Both the position numbers and the translations under genes were made by a program. From Ruficoccus amylovorans (lineage in GTDB: Bacteria; Verrucomicrobiota; Verrucomicrobiia; Opitutales; Cerasicoccaceae), in assembly GCF_014230085.1 (NCBI RefSeq), contig NZ_JACHVB010000063.1, positions 100,643-164,642 on the forward strand: DNA of 64,000 bases, read 5' to 3'. How positions within the stretch are numbered: the first letter of the stretch is position 1; every line of letters begins with the position of its first letter. The notes under the pieces were generated by a model. The model saw nothing but the letters and a program-made list of their open reading frames with translations. It did no database searches and was not told the origin of the DNA. Of this stretch, positions 29,942 to 39,829 are shown in pieces.

Positions 29942-31375
29942 TCACTCGATCTGGCGGAGCTGGATGCTGTCGATGATGTGTTCGCCGACGAGGACGTTGG
30001 TGATAACCACCATCCAGTCCCCAGGGCTGGCCCACTCGATACGGCCCGAGTAGAGGCGGGCGAAAGCGGCCTTGATCGTCGTCTCGGAGTCTTCGGCGAA
30101 GTCGATCAGGAACGGCTCCACCCCCCACATCAGAAGCATCTGCTTGAAAACCAGCTCCTGGTCGGTGAAGGCGAAAATCGGCACCCGCGTCGGGCGCAGG
30201 GCGGAAAGTATCTGCGGGAGGTAGCCGCTGCGGGTAAAGACCACGATCCCGGCCTTGTTCATGTCCTGTGCCAGGTGGACGGCGGCCCGGAGCATCTTGG
30301 CCTTGGGCTTGTTCAGCGGGATATTTTCGTAGTCCTTGGTCTCGCGGGAACGCTCCACTTGCCGGGCGATGCGGTTCATGACGCGGGCGCACTCGACCGG
30401 GTACTTGCCGGTGGTGGTTTCGCCGGAAAGCATGACGCAGTCGGCTTTCTCAAAGACGGCGTTGGCGATGTCAGTCACCTCGGCCCGGGTCGGGATGGGC
30501 TGCTCGATCATACTCTCCAGCATGTGCGTGGCGATGATGACCGGCTTCTTTTTCTGGATACAGGCTTTGACCGCCCGGCGCTGGATCAGCGGCAATTCCT
30601 CGTAGGGGCACTCGATCCCGAGGTCTCCCCGCGCGACCATGAGCGCGTCGGCGGCGGTGATGATCTCGTCGAGGTTGGAAATGGCGGACTGGTCCTCGAT
30701 CTTGGCGATGATGCGCGCCTCGGAGTCATGGCTCTTGAGGTGGCGACGGAGGATGTCCAGGTCGTTCGCCTCACGCACAAAGGAAAGCGCGAAAAACTCG
30801 ATGTTGTGGCGCAGGCCGACTTCGATATCGGCCTTGTCCTTCTCCGTCAGGGCAGGGAGGTTGACCTTGACGCCGGGCAAGTTGATGTGGCGGCGGTTGC
30901 CCATCGGGCCGGGGATGATGACCTTGCAGCGGATACGGTCATCCATGATTTCCTCGATGCGCATGCGTACCAGGCCGCTGTCGACCAGCAGGGTGTCGCC
31001 TTCGTGGACATCGCGGTGCAGGCGCGGGTAGTTGACAGTTACCCCCCGGATACCTTCCTCCAGGCCGCTGCGATCTCCGTTGACGAGGAAGTCAAAAACC
31101 TCGCCCTCTTCCAGATCGATCGGCTCGGGTAAATCACCGGTGCGGATCTCGGGGCCCTTCACGTCCATCATGATGGCGACGTGGCGGTTGACCTCGGCGC
31201 AGACCTTGCGCACGCGCTTGATAACCATTTCGGTCCACTCGTGGCTGGCGTGAGCCATGTTCAGGCGGCAGACATCGACGCCGCCGGTCACGATCATTTC
31301 GCGCAGCATTTCCTCGCTCTCCGTGGCCGGGCCGAGGGTGAAAATAATCTTGGTGTGTCGGTAGTCGAAATACAT
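29942..31375 (-). CDS. pyk: Pyruvate kinase
   Basis: A 477-residue glycolytic enzyme that makes ATP and pyruvate from ADP and phosphoenolpyruvate. Seen are [13 protein letters not shown] with [10 protein letters not shown] at the N-terminus, [12 protein letters not shown], the K-containing [17 protein letters not shown] catalytic helix, [10 protein letters not shown] and [19 protein letters not shown] (read in two parts), and [21 protein letters not shown]. The C-terminal allosteric domain is complete. The usual 'NFSHG' is replaced by NMAHA, a variation of the metal-site region that does occur in the family. Confidence 0.95.
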   Translation of the reverse strand: MYFDYRHTKIIFTLGPATESEEMLREMIVTGGVDVCRLNMAHASHEWTEMVIKRVRKVCAEVNRHVAIMMDVKGPEIRTGDLPEPIDLEEGEVFDFLVNGDRSGLEEGIRGVTVNYPRLHRDVHEGDTLLVDSGLVRMRIEEIMDDRIRCKVIIPGPMGNRRHINLPGVKVNLPALTEKDKADIEVGLRHNIEFFALSFVREANDLDILRRHLKSHDSEARIIAKIEDQSAISNLDEIITAADALMVARGDLGIECPYEELPLIQRRAVKACIQKKKPVIIATHMLESMIEQPIPTRAEVTDIANAVFEKADCVMLSGETTTGKYPVECARVMNRIARQVERSRETKDYENIPLNKPKAKMLRAAVHLAQDMNKAGIVVFTRSGYLPQILSALRPTRVPIFAFTDQELVFKQMLLMWGVEPFLIDFAEDSETTIKAAFARLYSGRIEWASPGDWMVVITNVLVGEHIIDSIQLRQIE

Positions 31376-31472
31376 GCGTGTCGGATGGATAAGGATGAAG
31401 GTGGCCCAGGCTCATCTGCCAGCCGCCAACAGGGATGTGGTTTTTCCCGGCGGAGGCAAGCCCGTGCAGAAG

Positions 31473-32282
31473 TTAAAGCGTCGCCAAATCGTAAGCAGGT
31501 CCAATGCCGTTTACCGGATCGATCACGCTCAGGCCGAAGCTGCGGCCCCGCGAGCGCAAGCCCGCGAAGTGCCGCTCGACCAGCCCCACATCGTTGCAGT
31601 CGCGGCTGAGGTGGGCCAGGCAGACATGCCGCCAGCGCGGCGACTCCACCCCGCACAGCAGCTCAAAGGCCGCGTCATTGGAAAGGTGGCCGTGCCGACC
31701 GAGGATACGCTGCTTGAGCGACCACGGGCGGCGTTCGTCGCGTTCGAGCATTTCGGTGTCGTGGTTGGCCTCCAGCACGAGGAGGTCTGCGTGACGGATT
31801 TTCTCGGAGACATTAGCGGGGATGTAGCCCAAGTCGGTGGCCCAGGCCACGCTGCGGCGCGGTGAAAACAGTGTGTCTCCCCCGCTCTCGAAAAAGTACC
31901 CAACAGGGTCGTAGGCATCGTGCGGAACGCTGAACGCCGTCACCTCCAGATCATGGAAGGCGAAGGTGCGTCCGGTCTCGAAGACCTGCCAGGGCGGACG
32001 GTGGTTAAGCCGGGTTTGCGCGGCCTGCATGGTCTCGTGGTTGGCGAAGACCTTGATATGCGGGTGGCGGCGCAGTCCCTTAAGGCCGGCGGCGTGGTCG
32101 CTGTGCTCGTGCGTGAGAAAGATCGCATCAATCCCTGCGAGGCTTTCCCCGCACTGGCCCAGGAGCTGATCGAGCTTGCGCGCGCTGAATCCGGCGTCAA
32201 TGAGGACCTTGCAGCCCGCCGTGGTGAGCAGCGCGGCGTTACCCGAACTGCTGCTGCCGAGTATGCGGAATTGCAGGCACAT
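31473..32282 (-). CDS. MBL-fold metallo-hydrolase (WalJ/YycJ-like)
   Basis: A 269-residue metallo-beta-lactamase-fold protein with the dinuclear-metal motif THEHSDH (H58, H60, D62, H63) and the family start FRILGSSSSGN seen in WalJ/YycJ proteins. These are probable nucleases linked to cell-wall or DNA-damage phenotypes in Gram-positives; the role here is unknown. Further ligand residues appear in SVPHDAYDP and LEANHD. It is downstream of nothing obvious and ends 97 nt before the pyk start on the same strand. Confidence 0.88.
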   Translation of the reverse strand: MCLQFRILGSSSSGNAALLTTAGCKVLIDAGFSARKLDQLLGQCGESLAGIDAIFLTHEHSDHAAGLKGLRRHPHIKVFANHETMQAAQTRLNHRPPWQVFETGRTFAFHDLEVTAFSVPHDAYDPVGYFFESGGDTLFSPRRSVAWATDLGYIPANVSEKIRHADLLVLEANHDTEMLERDERRPWSLKQRILGRHGHLSNDAAFELLCGVESPRWRHVCLAHLSRDCNDVGLVERHFAGLRSRGRSFGLSVIDPVNGIGPAYDLATL

Positions 32283-32359
32283 GAACGGAGAATATACACA
32301 GCACCGGCTCGGGGCACTGGCAAGGAAATTGGCGGTTTTTAACAGAATTATTGTGCACG

Positions 32360-32417
32360 CCTGAGCATTAATTCCATCTCAGGGGCTAGGAATCGTTTTG
32401 CGGCATTGATTTTGCCG
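32360..32417. promoter_or_regulatory. Two small dyads upstream of gdhA
   Basis: CCTGAG-N12-CTCAGG (32360-32383) and CGGCA-N7-TGCCG (32401-32417) lie 60-117 nt upstream of the gdhA start in an AT-rich region. Either may be an operator for nitrogen-responsive control, but no consensus is recognised. Confidence 0.35.
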
Positions 32418-32467
32418 GATCGAATGCTTTTAATTCACGATTCACACACTTCAAATATATCTTATAA

Positions 32468-33814
<1,347 letters not shown>

Positions 33815-33844
33815 TGTACCGTTAGCCAAGTTCTTACACTAAAT

Positions 33845-33971
33845 TTTGGGGGCTCTGCGCCCCCAAACCCCGCCCCGGGTTGCACCCGGTGGCACTGAGG
33901 GGAACAAGTTGCAGGACAAAGTCCTGCACCTGTGATGCTGCCGCATCACTGATGCCGCCGCCAACGCGGCG
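33845..33971. repeat. String of five short hairpins downstream of gdhA
   Basis: Five consecutive perfect stems occur in 127 nt: TTTGGGGGC/GCCCCCAAA (33845-33867), CCGGGT/ACCCGG with loop TGC (33875-33889), TGCAGGAC/GTCCTGCA with loop AAA (33910-33928), GTGATGC/GCATCAC with loop TGCC (33932-33949) and CGCCGC/GCGGCG (33956-33971). No open frame spans them convincingly. The first may terminate gdhA transcription. The rest of the gap to 34183 has at least two more such hairpins. Confidence 0.85.
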
Positions 33972-34084
33972 ACATGGGCAACGGTGATGGACGCCGACTC
34001 AAACGAACTTCGCAAGAACCACTGCGTGAGGCGCGAGACATGTAGGCAAATTACCATTGACTGCAAGTTCCCCTACGCGTCCCA

Positions 34085-34164
34085 AAAGGCCGCTACCCCA
34101 GATTGCTGGTCCAGCCGGACCCTGCTATTTTCGATGCTACGCATCTCCTCCGGGGTTGCACCCC
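34085..34164. repeat. Second hairpin cluster with a dispersed 15-mer
   Basis: AAAGGCCGCTACCCC (34085-34099) repeats exactly at 29889-29903. It is followed by GATGC-TAC-GCATC (34133-34145) and GGGGT-TGC-ACCCC (34152-34164). The phrase TTTCGATGCTA before the first hairpin also occurs at 36480. The whole 33815-34183 stretch is therefore repeat-derived rather than genic. Confidence 0.7.
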
Positions 34165-34183
34165 AAATCATAGGGATGGGTAA

Positions 34184-34651
34184 CTAATTAATGTCGCCCA
34201 AATACAGATGGCGGGTGTTGACCTGGCCATCAACGATCAGGGTCTTAAGCACTTCGGGGTAAAACTCCATGCCCTGGAGTTGGTCGAGCGGCAGCCATTC
34301 AACGCCGATCTGATGCTTGTCGTGATCCCGGCCGGGGCGCGGTTCCACCCCCTCGGGCAGTTCACAGTGGAAGACGACTTCAAGCTGGTGGAAGTCCTTG
34401 TGCAGCTTGCGCAGGTGGTGGTGCCGCCCGATGTACTCGCGCACGTAAGCGATTTCACCAGCCCGGACCTGGGTCCCGATTTCTTCACGGCATTCGCGCT
34501 GGAGCGTGTCCATCAGAGTTTCACCGTGGCGCTGCCCACCGCCGGGCAGGATGTAAAAGACCTCATCGGGCACCCGTTGCATGCGGATGGCCAGCAATTC
34601 GCCATTCCGGATGATGAGCGCACGGGCGGCGCTGCGTACCCATTTCAACAT
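34184..34651 (-). CDS. Nudix hydrolase
   Basis: A 155-residue protein with a complete Nudix box (GGGQRHGETLMDTLQRECRE then EIG, about residues 37-59) matching GX5EX7REUXEEXGU. Nudix enzymes hydrolyse nucleoside diphosphates linked to another moiety; the substrate here cannot be read. The histidine-rich segment RHHHLRKLHKDFH after the box is unusual in density. Confidence 0.9.
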   Translation of the reverse strand: MLKWVRSAARALIIRNGELLAIRMQRVPDEVFYILPGGGQRHGETLMDTLQRECREEIGTQVRAGEIAYVREYIGRHHHLRKLHKDFHQLEVVFHCELPEGVEPRPGRDHDKHQIGVEWLPLDQLQGMEFYPEVLKTLIVDGQVNTRHLYLGDIN

Positions 34652-34777
34652 GGGCTAATGAAAACCCCACGGCCCCGGCATTGGCAAGCCCGCATCCGAC
34701 GGGAATGATATTCGCCCCGCACCGGCCGCAAAGCGCCACCGTCTTCCGGCAACGGATCCGTGCCCTCTATCCGAAGC

Positions 34778-35524
34778 TCAGAGCACGTTGGCATCCCTGA
34801 GCGCCTTGCGGGCCACCCGGGCAATGTATACCGAGACAAACAGGGCCACAACCGCGCCGCCCACCATACTGATATAGTGGACCGCGCTGTGGTGCTCCAT
34901 GCCGGTGGCCAGACGGGTCAGGTGACGGGCGACCACCCCGTAGTAAACCACCGCCAACAGGCTCGGGAGCATACCGGGGCTGGCCAGCATGTAGGTACGA
35001 AAGCTGATCCGGCTCACCCCAAGCACATAGCTCAGCGCACTGAATGGCACCGGCCCCAGTCGCAGCAGAAAGCCGATCTTCAGCCCCCGCTGGCTGACCG
35101 CCCGGTCAATCGCCTGGAAGCGCGGGTGCTGCGCCATGAACCCCTCGATCCGCTTTTTAAGAAAAACCCGGGCGAGGGCGAACTGAATCACCATCGCCAC
35201 GTATTCAGTCACCATGACGTAGAAAAATCCCCACCACAGCCCGAACAGCGTCCCGGCGGCAAAGACAAAAATATCCGCTGGCAGACAGAAAAGCGAGGCC
35301 AGCAGAAAGACCGTACAAAAGATGGCCGGCATCCACGCGCCCTGATCGCGCATCCAGGTCTCGATTTGCGGAATATCCGCCTCCAGCGACTTCCCCAGCA
35401 ACACGACTCCCACAATGGCCACAGTGATGATCAACCCGCGCACCAGCAACGTTCGCCAATGCTGGCGCGCATGCAGAGAGACTTTTGCCGCGGCATCCAG
35501 ATGCCGTCCGAGAAAGCGATGCAT
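34778..35524 (-). CDS. TVP38/TMEM64 (VTT/DedA-superfamily) membrane protein
   Basis: A 248-residue protein with about five hydrophobic segments and the VTT-domain signature: AGTLFGLWWGFFYVMV, then LLRLGPVPFSALSYVLG with the conserved Arg-Leu-Pro region, and SPGMLPSLLAVVYYGV. Members of this superfamily include lipid scramblases and undecaprenyl-phosphate carriers. It is a single gene with no clear operon partner. Confidence 0.85.
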   Translation of the reverse strand: MHRFLGRHLDAAAKVSLHARQHWRTLLVRGLIITVAIVGVVLLGKSLEADIPQIETWMRDQGAWMPAIFCTVFLLASLFCLPADIFVFAAGTLFGLWWGFFYVMVTEYVAMVIQFALARVFLKKRIEGFMAQHPRFQAIDRAVSQRGLKIGFLLRLGPVPFSALSYVLGVSRISFRTYMLASPGMLPSLLAVVYYGVVARHLTRLATGMEHHSAVHYISMVGGAVVALFVSVYIARVARKALRDANVL

Positions 35525-35676
35525 AAGGACGGATTATCCGGCAAAAAATACGGCCTTCAAGCGCGAAACCCGGTATCACACCGTGAAAAAGCGTGGCGTG
35601 CGCTTCCACAGCTTAGAAGGGGAACCGGCTCTCCCGTCTTGCCAAAAGGCAACCGCCTATTTTTACTGGGCGCAGT

Positions 35677-36402
35677 ATGATCCTGAGCGTTGTTGTCCCC
35701 TGCTATAACGAAGAAGATACGGTCTTGAAAATCCTGCGACGCGTTCAGGACAGCCCAGCCTTTTCAGAACACGATCTGGAGCTGATCGTCGTCGATGACT
35801 GCTCGACCGACGGCACGCTCGACATTCTCCGCGCCCAACCCGACGCCTACCACAAGCTCCTCCACCACGAAGCCAACCGCGGCAAGGGCGCGGCCCTGCG
35901 CACCGGCATCGCCGCCGCCACCGGAGACATCGTCATCATCCAGGACGCCGACCTCGAATATGACCCGCGCGACTACCCCACGCTCATTTCCCCCATCCTG
36001 CACCGCGGGGCGGATGTGGTCTTTGGCTCGCGCTTCCTGGGCGGCGGCCCGCACCGCGTGGTCTATTTCTGGCACATGCTCGGCAACCGCTTCCTGACCA
36101 TGCTCTCGAACATGTTCACCAATATCAACCTCACCGACATGGAAACCTGCTACAAGGTTTGCCGCCGGGACATTATCCAGCAGTTCGAGATCGAGGAGGA
36201 CCGCTTTGGTTTCGAGCCCGAGATCACCGCCAAACTCGCCCACTCCGGCTGCATCATTTACGAGGTCGGTATCAGCTACGACGGTCGCACCTACTCCGAG
36301 GGGAAGAAGATCGGCTGGCGCGACGGTGTCCGCGCCATCTACGCCATCCTTAAATACAACCTCTTCCGCAAACACCGGCGCTTTTACGGCTACGGCAGCT
36401 AG
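35677..36402 (+). CDS. Glycosyltransferase family 2 (dolichyl/polyprenyl-phosphate sugar synthase-like)
   Basis: A 241-residue GT-A fold enzyme. The N-terminus [19 protein letters not shown], the nucleotide-sugar site [10 protein letters not shown] and the metal-binding QDADLEYDP are all present, as is the SRFLGGG segment typical of DPM1-like enzymes. The [15 protein letters not shown] segment is an interfacial helix of polyprenyl-phosphate-linked members. It probably transfers a sugar to a lipid carrier or cell-surface glycan. Confidence 0.88.
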   Translation: MILSVVVPCYNEEDTVLKILRRVQDSPAFSEHDLELIVVDDCSTDGTLDILRAQPDAYHKLLHHEANRGKGAALRTGIAAATGDIVIIQDADLEYDPRDYPTLISPILHRGADVVFGSRFLGGGPHRVVYFWHMLGNRFLTMLSNMFTNINLTDMETCYKVCRRDIIQQFEIEEDRFGFEPEITAKLAHSGCIIYEVGISYDGRTYSEGKKIGWRDGVRAIYAILKYNLFRKHRRFYGYGS

Positions 36403-36461
36403 TGCCCTAAGTTGCAAACCCTCGGCATAATGATTGCGGACTTACGCAGCCCACACCCGCG

Positions 36462-36530
36462 GCAGGCATAGCCTGCACTTTCGATGCTAGCGCATCGCCT
36501 CTGTGTCCTTTGTGCTCTCTGTGGTTAAAA
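36462..36530. repeat. Hairpin pair followed by a CTCTGTG-type periodic phrase
   Basis: GCAGGC-ATA-GCCTGC (36462-36476) and CGATGC-TAGC-GCATCG (36482-36497) are followed by CTCTGTGTCCTTTGTG and CTCTCTGTGGTTAAAA. Phrases of this last kind are scattered in many environmental bacterial genomes as far as I recall, with no agreed function. It occupies the gap between the glycosyltransferase and rlmB-like gene ends. Confidence 0.7.
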
Positions 36531-36572
36531 CACAAGAATCCGAAGTTGTGAACCGATGGCGATCGGCCTTGA

Positions 36573-37148
36573 TCAACCGGCGCTGTGCCGCTGGCGGACC
36601 GCCTCGAACAGGCAGATCCCGGCGGCGACGGACAGGTTGAGGCAATCAACGTGGCCGCACATGGGGATTTTGACCAGGAAGTCGCACTTGTCGGCGATGG
36701 ACTTGCGCACCCCGAGATCCTCGCGCCCGAGCACGATGGCCAGCGGGCCTTTCATGTCCACCTCGTACAGGAGTTGCGACTCCTCGTCGCCGGTCCCGAC
36801 GATCCACAGGCCGATTTCCTTCATCTTTTCAAGCGTGCGGTTGAGATTCTGCACCTGGATGTAGGGGACCTTGTCGGCCCCGCCGCAGGCGATGCGCCGG
36901 ACGGTCTCGGTCAGCCCGACCGTGTGCTTCTGCGGGGCGATGACGAAGTCCACCCCGGCGGCGTCCGCGCTGCGCAGACAGGCGCCGAGGTTATGCGGGT
37001 CCTGCACGCCGTCGATCACCAGCACGAACGGATCTTCGGTTTCGCGCAGTTTGGCCAGGAACTGCTTCTCGTCCATCGGTTCGATGGCGATGCGGTCACT
37101 GGCGTGGGCGTTGTCGCGGCCATGTTGGCCGTAGCGGCGTTTGCTCAT
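36573..37148 (-). CDS. TrmH/RlmB-family RNA 2'-O-methyltransferase, short form
   Basis: A 191-residue SpoU-type SPOUT enzyme. Motif 1 is DGVQDPHNLGACLRSADAAG, motif 2 is AIVLGREDLGVR and motif 3 is IPMCGHVDCLNLSVAAG, the last with Cys where Ser is usual. It is most like RlmB (23S rRNA Gm2251), but RlmB normally has an N-terminal L30e-like RNA-binding domain that is missing here; only about 38 residues precede the catalytic domain. It may use another specificity. The gene is downstream of the ketosynthase gene across an inverted-repeat spacer. Confidence 0.82.
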   Translation of the reverse strand: MSKRRYGQHGRDNAHASDRIAIEPMDEKQFLAKLRETEDPFVLVIDGVQDPHNLGACLRSADAAGVDFVIAPQKHTVGLTETVRRIACGGADKVPYIQVQNLNRTLEKMKEIGLWIVGTGDEESQLLYEVDMKGPLAIVLGREDLGVRKSIADKCDFLVKIPMCGHVDCLNLSVAAGICLFEAVRQRHSAG

Positions 37149-37156
37149 CTTTTTTT

Positions 37157-37266
37157 AAATTCGTAGATTTGAGGATGTGTAGATTCGTAAGCTCATCCAT
37201 TCGCGTATTTCGGAGCCTACTGACTGGTAGATTTACGAATTTGCGAATGATTAAATCTACGAATTT
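37157..37266. repeat. Inverted repeat of GTAGATT-type words
   Basis: AAATTCGTAGATTT (37157-37170) has its exact reverse complement at 37253-37266. The interior repeats related words (GTAGATTCGTA, GTAGATTTACGA, CATTCGCG/GCGAATG). It fills the 129-nt gap between the ketosynthase and rlmB-like genes. The construction parallels the one at 2861-2965 but the words are different. Confidence 0.82.
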
Positions 37267-37277
37267 GTAAAATCGGG

Positions 37278-38528
37278 CTAGGCCGATTTAAAGACCGTGA
37301 CGACGTTGGCACCGCCAAAGCCGCTGCTGTTGGAAATCGCGACGCGGGGCCCCTTGTCGAGGGTTTCGCGGATGATGTTCAAGTCCTCACCTTCGGGGTC
37401 GAGGTCGGTGATGTGGGCCGAGCCGGGCGTGAAGCCTTCCTTCATCCCCAGGACCGTGAAGCCCGCCTCCATCGCGCTGGCCAGCGACAGGCCGTGGCCG
37501 GTGAGGGCCTTGGTGCTGGCAAGGGCCGGGCCGCCAGCGCCGAAGACCTTGCGAATCGCCTTCATCTCGGAAGTGTCGCCAATCGGCGTCGAGGTGGCGT
37601 GGGCGTTGATGTACTCGACCTCGGAAGCCGCCGTGCCGGTGGCCCTGAGGGCAAGTTCCATCGCGCGGGCCAGGCCGTCGCCCTCGGGATGCGAGATGGC
37701 GACATTGTACCCGTCGGACGCCTGCCCCCAGCCGCTGAAACGGGCATAGACGGGGGCGTTGCGGGCGGCGGCGCAGGCCTCGGATTCCAGCACGAGGGCG
37801 GTTGCCCCGCCGGTACCGACGAAGCCGTTGCGGGCCTTGTCAAAGGGACGCGAGCCGGGCGGTTCGGCATCAGGGCTGAGTGCGCGCATCGCCCCGAAGG
37901 GCAAGATCGTCTCCAGGTCGCCGTCCTCCGCGCCGATGACGATCACACGCTCCTGCCGCCCGAGGGCGATCTCGTCCCAGGCGTAGCCGAGCGCATGCCC
38001 GGAGGAGGCGCAGGCCGAGACAAAGCCCCCGGAGGAGCCGAGGATCTTGTGCAGGGCCACGAGGTTGAAAGACAGCGTACCCGTCACCGAGGAGACCACT
38101 CCCATCGGGCTGGCGCGGCGCAGGCCGCCCTTTTTCAGCCGCTCCATGTGGTGGGTGAGCAGGCGGACGGACCCGGCCGAGGATGTAAAAAGCCCCGTCT
38201 CCGGGTTGGAAATCTCCTCCGGCGTCAGTCCGGCATCCTCCACCGCCTGCACCAGCGCGCAGTGCGCGTAGAGCACGTGCGGGGCCATGCTGCGGAGCTG
38301 CTCACGCTTGAGAGCGTAGCGTTCGGGGTAGACCCAGTCTTCCGGATCGTTCGAGCTAACGTCGAAGTCCTTGACCTTTCCGGCCAGGTGGATGCGCTCG
38401 CCAGCCTGCTCAAAGCGGTCGTAAACGGCGATGCCGTGCTGAAGCTCACGCAAGCTCCGGGCAACGCTCGCCTTGTCATTGCCGATGCTGGTAATGAATC
38501 CAAGGCCCGTAACAACAACATTTCTCAT
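37278..38528 (-). CDS. Beta-ketoacyl-ACP synthase (FabF-like)
   Basis: A 416-residue condensing enzyme with the complete Cys-His-His/Lys set: C173 (SACASSGHAL), H310 (NAHATSTPIGD), K340 and H345 (STKALTGHGLS). It elongates acyl chains on an acyl carrier protein. The loop LTHHMERLKKGGLRRASPMG differs from housekeeping FabF, and the partners are an unusual long ACP and a FabZ/FabA-like dehydratase. This suggests a specialised fatty-acid or polyene product, although it could also be the main FAS of the organism. Genes for FabD, FabG and FabI are not adjacent. Confidence 0.9.
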   Translation of the reverse strand: MRNVVVTGLGFITSIGNDKASVARSLRELQHGIAVYDRFEQAGERIHLAGKVKDFDVSSNDPEDWVYPERYALKREQLRSMAPHVLYAHCALVQAVEDAGLTPEEISNPETGLFTSSAGSVRLLTHHMERLKKGGLRRASPMGVVSSVTGTLSFNLVALHKILGSSGGFVSACASSGHALGYAWDEIALGRQERVIVIGAEDGDLETILPFGAMRALSPDAEPPGSRPFDKARNGFVGTGGATALVLESEACAAARNAPVYARFSGWGQASDGYNVAISHPEGDGLARAMELALRATGTAASEVEYINAHATSTPIGDTSEMKAIRKVFGAGGPALASTKALTGHGLSLASAMEAGFTVLGMKEGFTPGSAHITDLDPEGEDLNIIRETLDKGPRVAISNSSGFGGANVVTVFKSA

Positions 38529-38653
38529 GGTGTGGCACTATGCGGATGAACCAGCGGGCTTCAAACGGAAAAGCAACCTGCCCAACCGTTAAACCCGCCT
38601 CTGATAAACAGGCCGGGAAAAACTTTACCCCAGCCGTGGCCCGAACGGCCGGC

Positions 38654-39121
38654 TCAGGCCTTCCAATCGAACATCAGATTGATGCCCTCGGCGTAAGCGG
38701 CACGCTCGCCAGCCACCGTGATCGCCCCCTGGAAACTGGCCCGGGGGTGGCGGATACGCTTCAGCTTGACCGACATATCTAGTACGTCGCCAGGGCGGCA
38801 GAAACGCGAACAGCGCACCTCGTCGCTGGAATGGAAAAAGATTTTCGCCGGATCGACCTGCTTCTCGGCCAATTGCGGCGAAGGCGCGGCGACCAGAAAC
38901 AGCACCGCCAGTTGCCCGAGCGCCTCCAGCATGATGGAGGCGGGGAACACCGGGTTTTCGCGGAAATGGCCGCGCAGGAAAAACTCGTCCCCCCGGATAC
39001 GGTAGGTCCCGCTTGCCGATTCGGCCTCCAGCGAGGCCGAATCGAGAAAGAGGAACGGGTCGTCGTGCGGGATGGCGGCCGCGATGGCCGCCGCGTCGAG
39101 CTGACAGACGGGAAGGTCCAT
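38654..39121 (-). CDS. 3-hydroxyacyl-ACP dehydratase-like hotdog protein (FabA/FabZ type)
   Basis: A 155-residue single hotdog domain. IPHDDPFLFLD at residues 17-27 corresponds to the FabZ lead strand, and GHFRENPVFPASIMLEALGQ holds H52 and E66, the probable catalytic pair. It would dehydrate 3-hydroxyacyl-ACP. The start follows the acp stop by only 2 nt, so coupling is tight. Specificity cannot be deduced. Confidence 0.85.
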   Translation of the reverse strand: MDLPVCQLDAAAIAAAIPHDDPFLFLDSASLEAESASGTYRIRGDEFFLRGHFRENPVFPASIMLEALGQLAVLFLVAAPSPQLAEKQVDPAKIFFHSSDEVRCSRFCRPGDVLDMSVKLKRIRHPRASFQGAITVAGERAAYAEGINLMFDWKA

Positions 39122-39123
39122 GC

Positions 39124-39492
39124 TCAGGCGAGCTTGCCGGTAATGAACGTCTTGACGTCGCCGATAGTGGCCAGGCCGCGGAGCTCTTCATTGTCCACGG
39201 TGATATCGAGGGTTTCCTCGACCATCATGATGACCTCGACCATGGTGAGCGAGTCGATCCCGAGATCTTCGTTGATGCGGGTGTCGTCGTTACCCTCCAG
39301 CAGCTTGGGGCGCGCTTCGGGCTCCATCACCCGTTCGAGAATGCCCATGATGATAACGGGCACCTGCGAAGTATCGCCGCTCTTGCGGTAGGCGATAGCC
39401 GCCTCGACCGTTTCGGGGGAACAACGCTTGAGGGACTCCCTCACTTCCGCCTCGTCTTCGGCGGTAAAGGGCTTGGGTTCATTAGCTTCCAT
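39124..39492 (-). CDS. Acyl carrier protein with an N-terminal extension
   Basis: A 122-residue protein; ordinary ACPs are about 80 residues. The phosphopantetheine site is LGIDSLTMVEV with Ser81. The first 45 residues (KPFTAEDEAEVRESLKRCSP and onwards) form an additional, probably helical region. The start is placed at MEANEPKPF; an earlier start at 39570 has no support. It heads the minus-strand acp-dehydratase-ketosynthase operon. Confidence 0.88.
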   Translation of the reverse strand: MEANEPKPFTAEDEAEVRESLKRCSPETVEAAIAYRKSGDTSQVPVIIMGILERVMEPEARPKLLEGNDDTRINEDLGIDSLTMVEVIMMVEETLDITVDNEELRGLATIGDVKTFITGKLA

Positions 39493-39829
39493 GTTCGATT
39501 TTAAAAGAGAGACAGGGCGGCTTTGGCAAACTTCTTTTTCCCGGGACGGCTCCGTCATCGAATCCCTCATAAACTATTCGACCTCCCCTGCCCCGGGTAA
39601 TTCCAGTATAAGCAGATTTTTGAGACGGTTTCCCAACCAAAGGCCCACCCATCGTCGCCGACAACCGCCGACCGAGCAAAGGGCAAATATTCTCCCACCG
39701 GATGCAACCTTTTCCGGGTTCCGGTTTTATAGGCTGTATCCATCCAGCGACATAAGATAAAACGGGGCACGAAAACAGCTACATGCTCGCTTTCCGGGGA
39801 ACGCTCTCACCCCGCCCGGACCCCCTGCA
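39493..39829. other. Intergenic region with no recognised gene
   Basis: A divergent 337-nt spacer between the acp operon and the sulfotransferase-like gene. Short open frames here lack codon character and ribosome-binding sites. It presumably holds both promoters; I see no strong hairpin or repeat. Confidence 0.5.

Noticed and set aside
33838..33975. CRISPR-like array
   Set aside because: The stems differ in sequence and there are no regular direct repeats with unique spacers.
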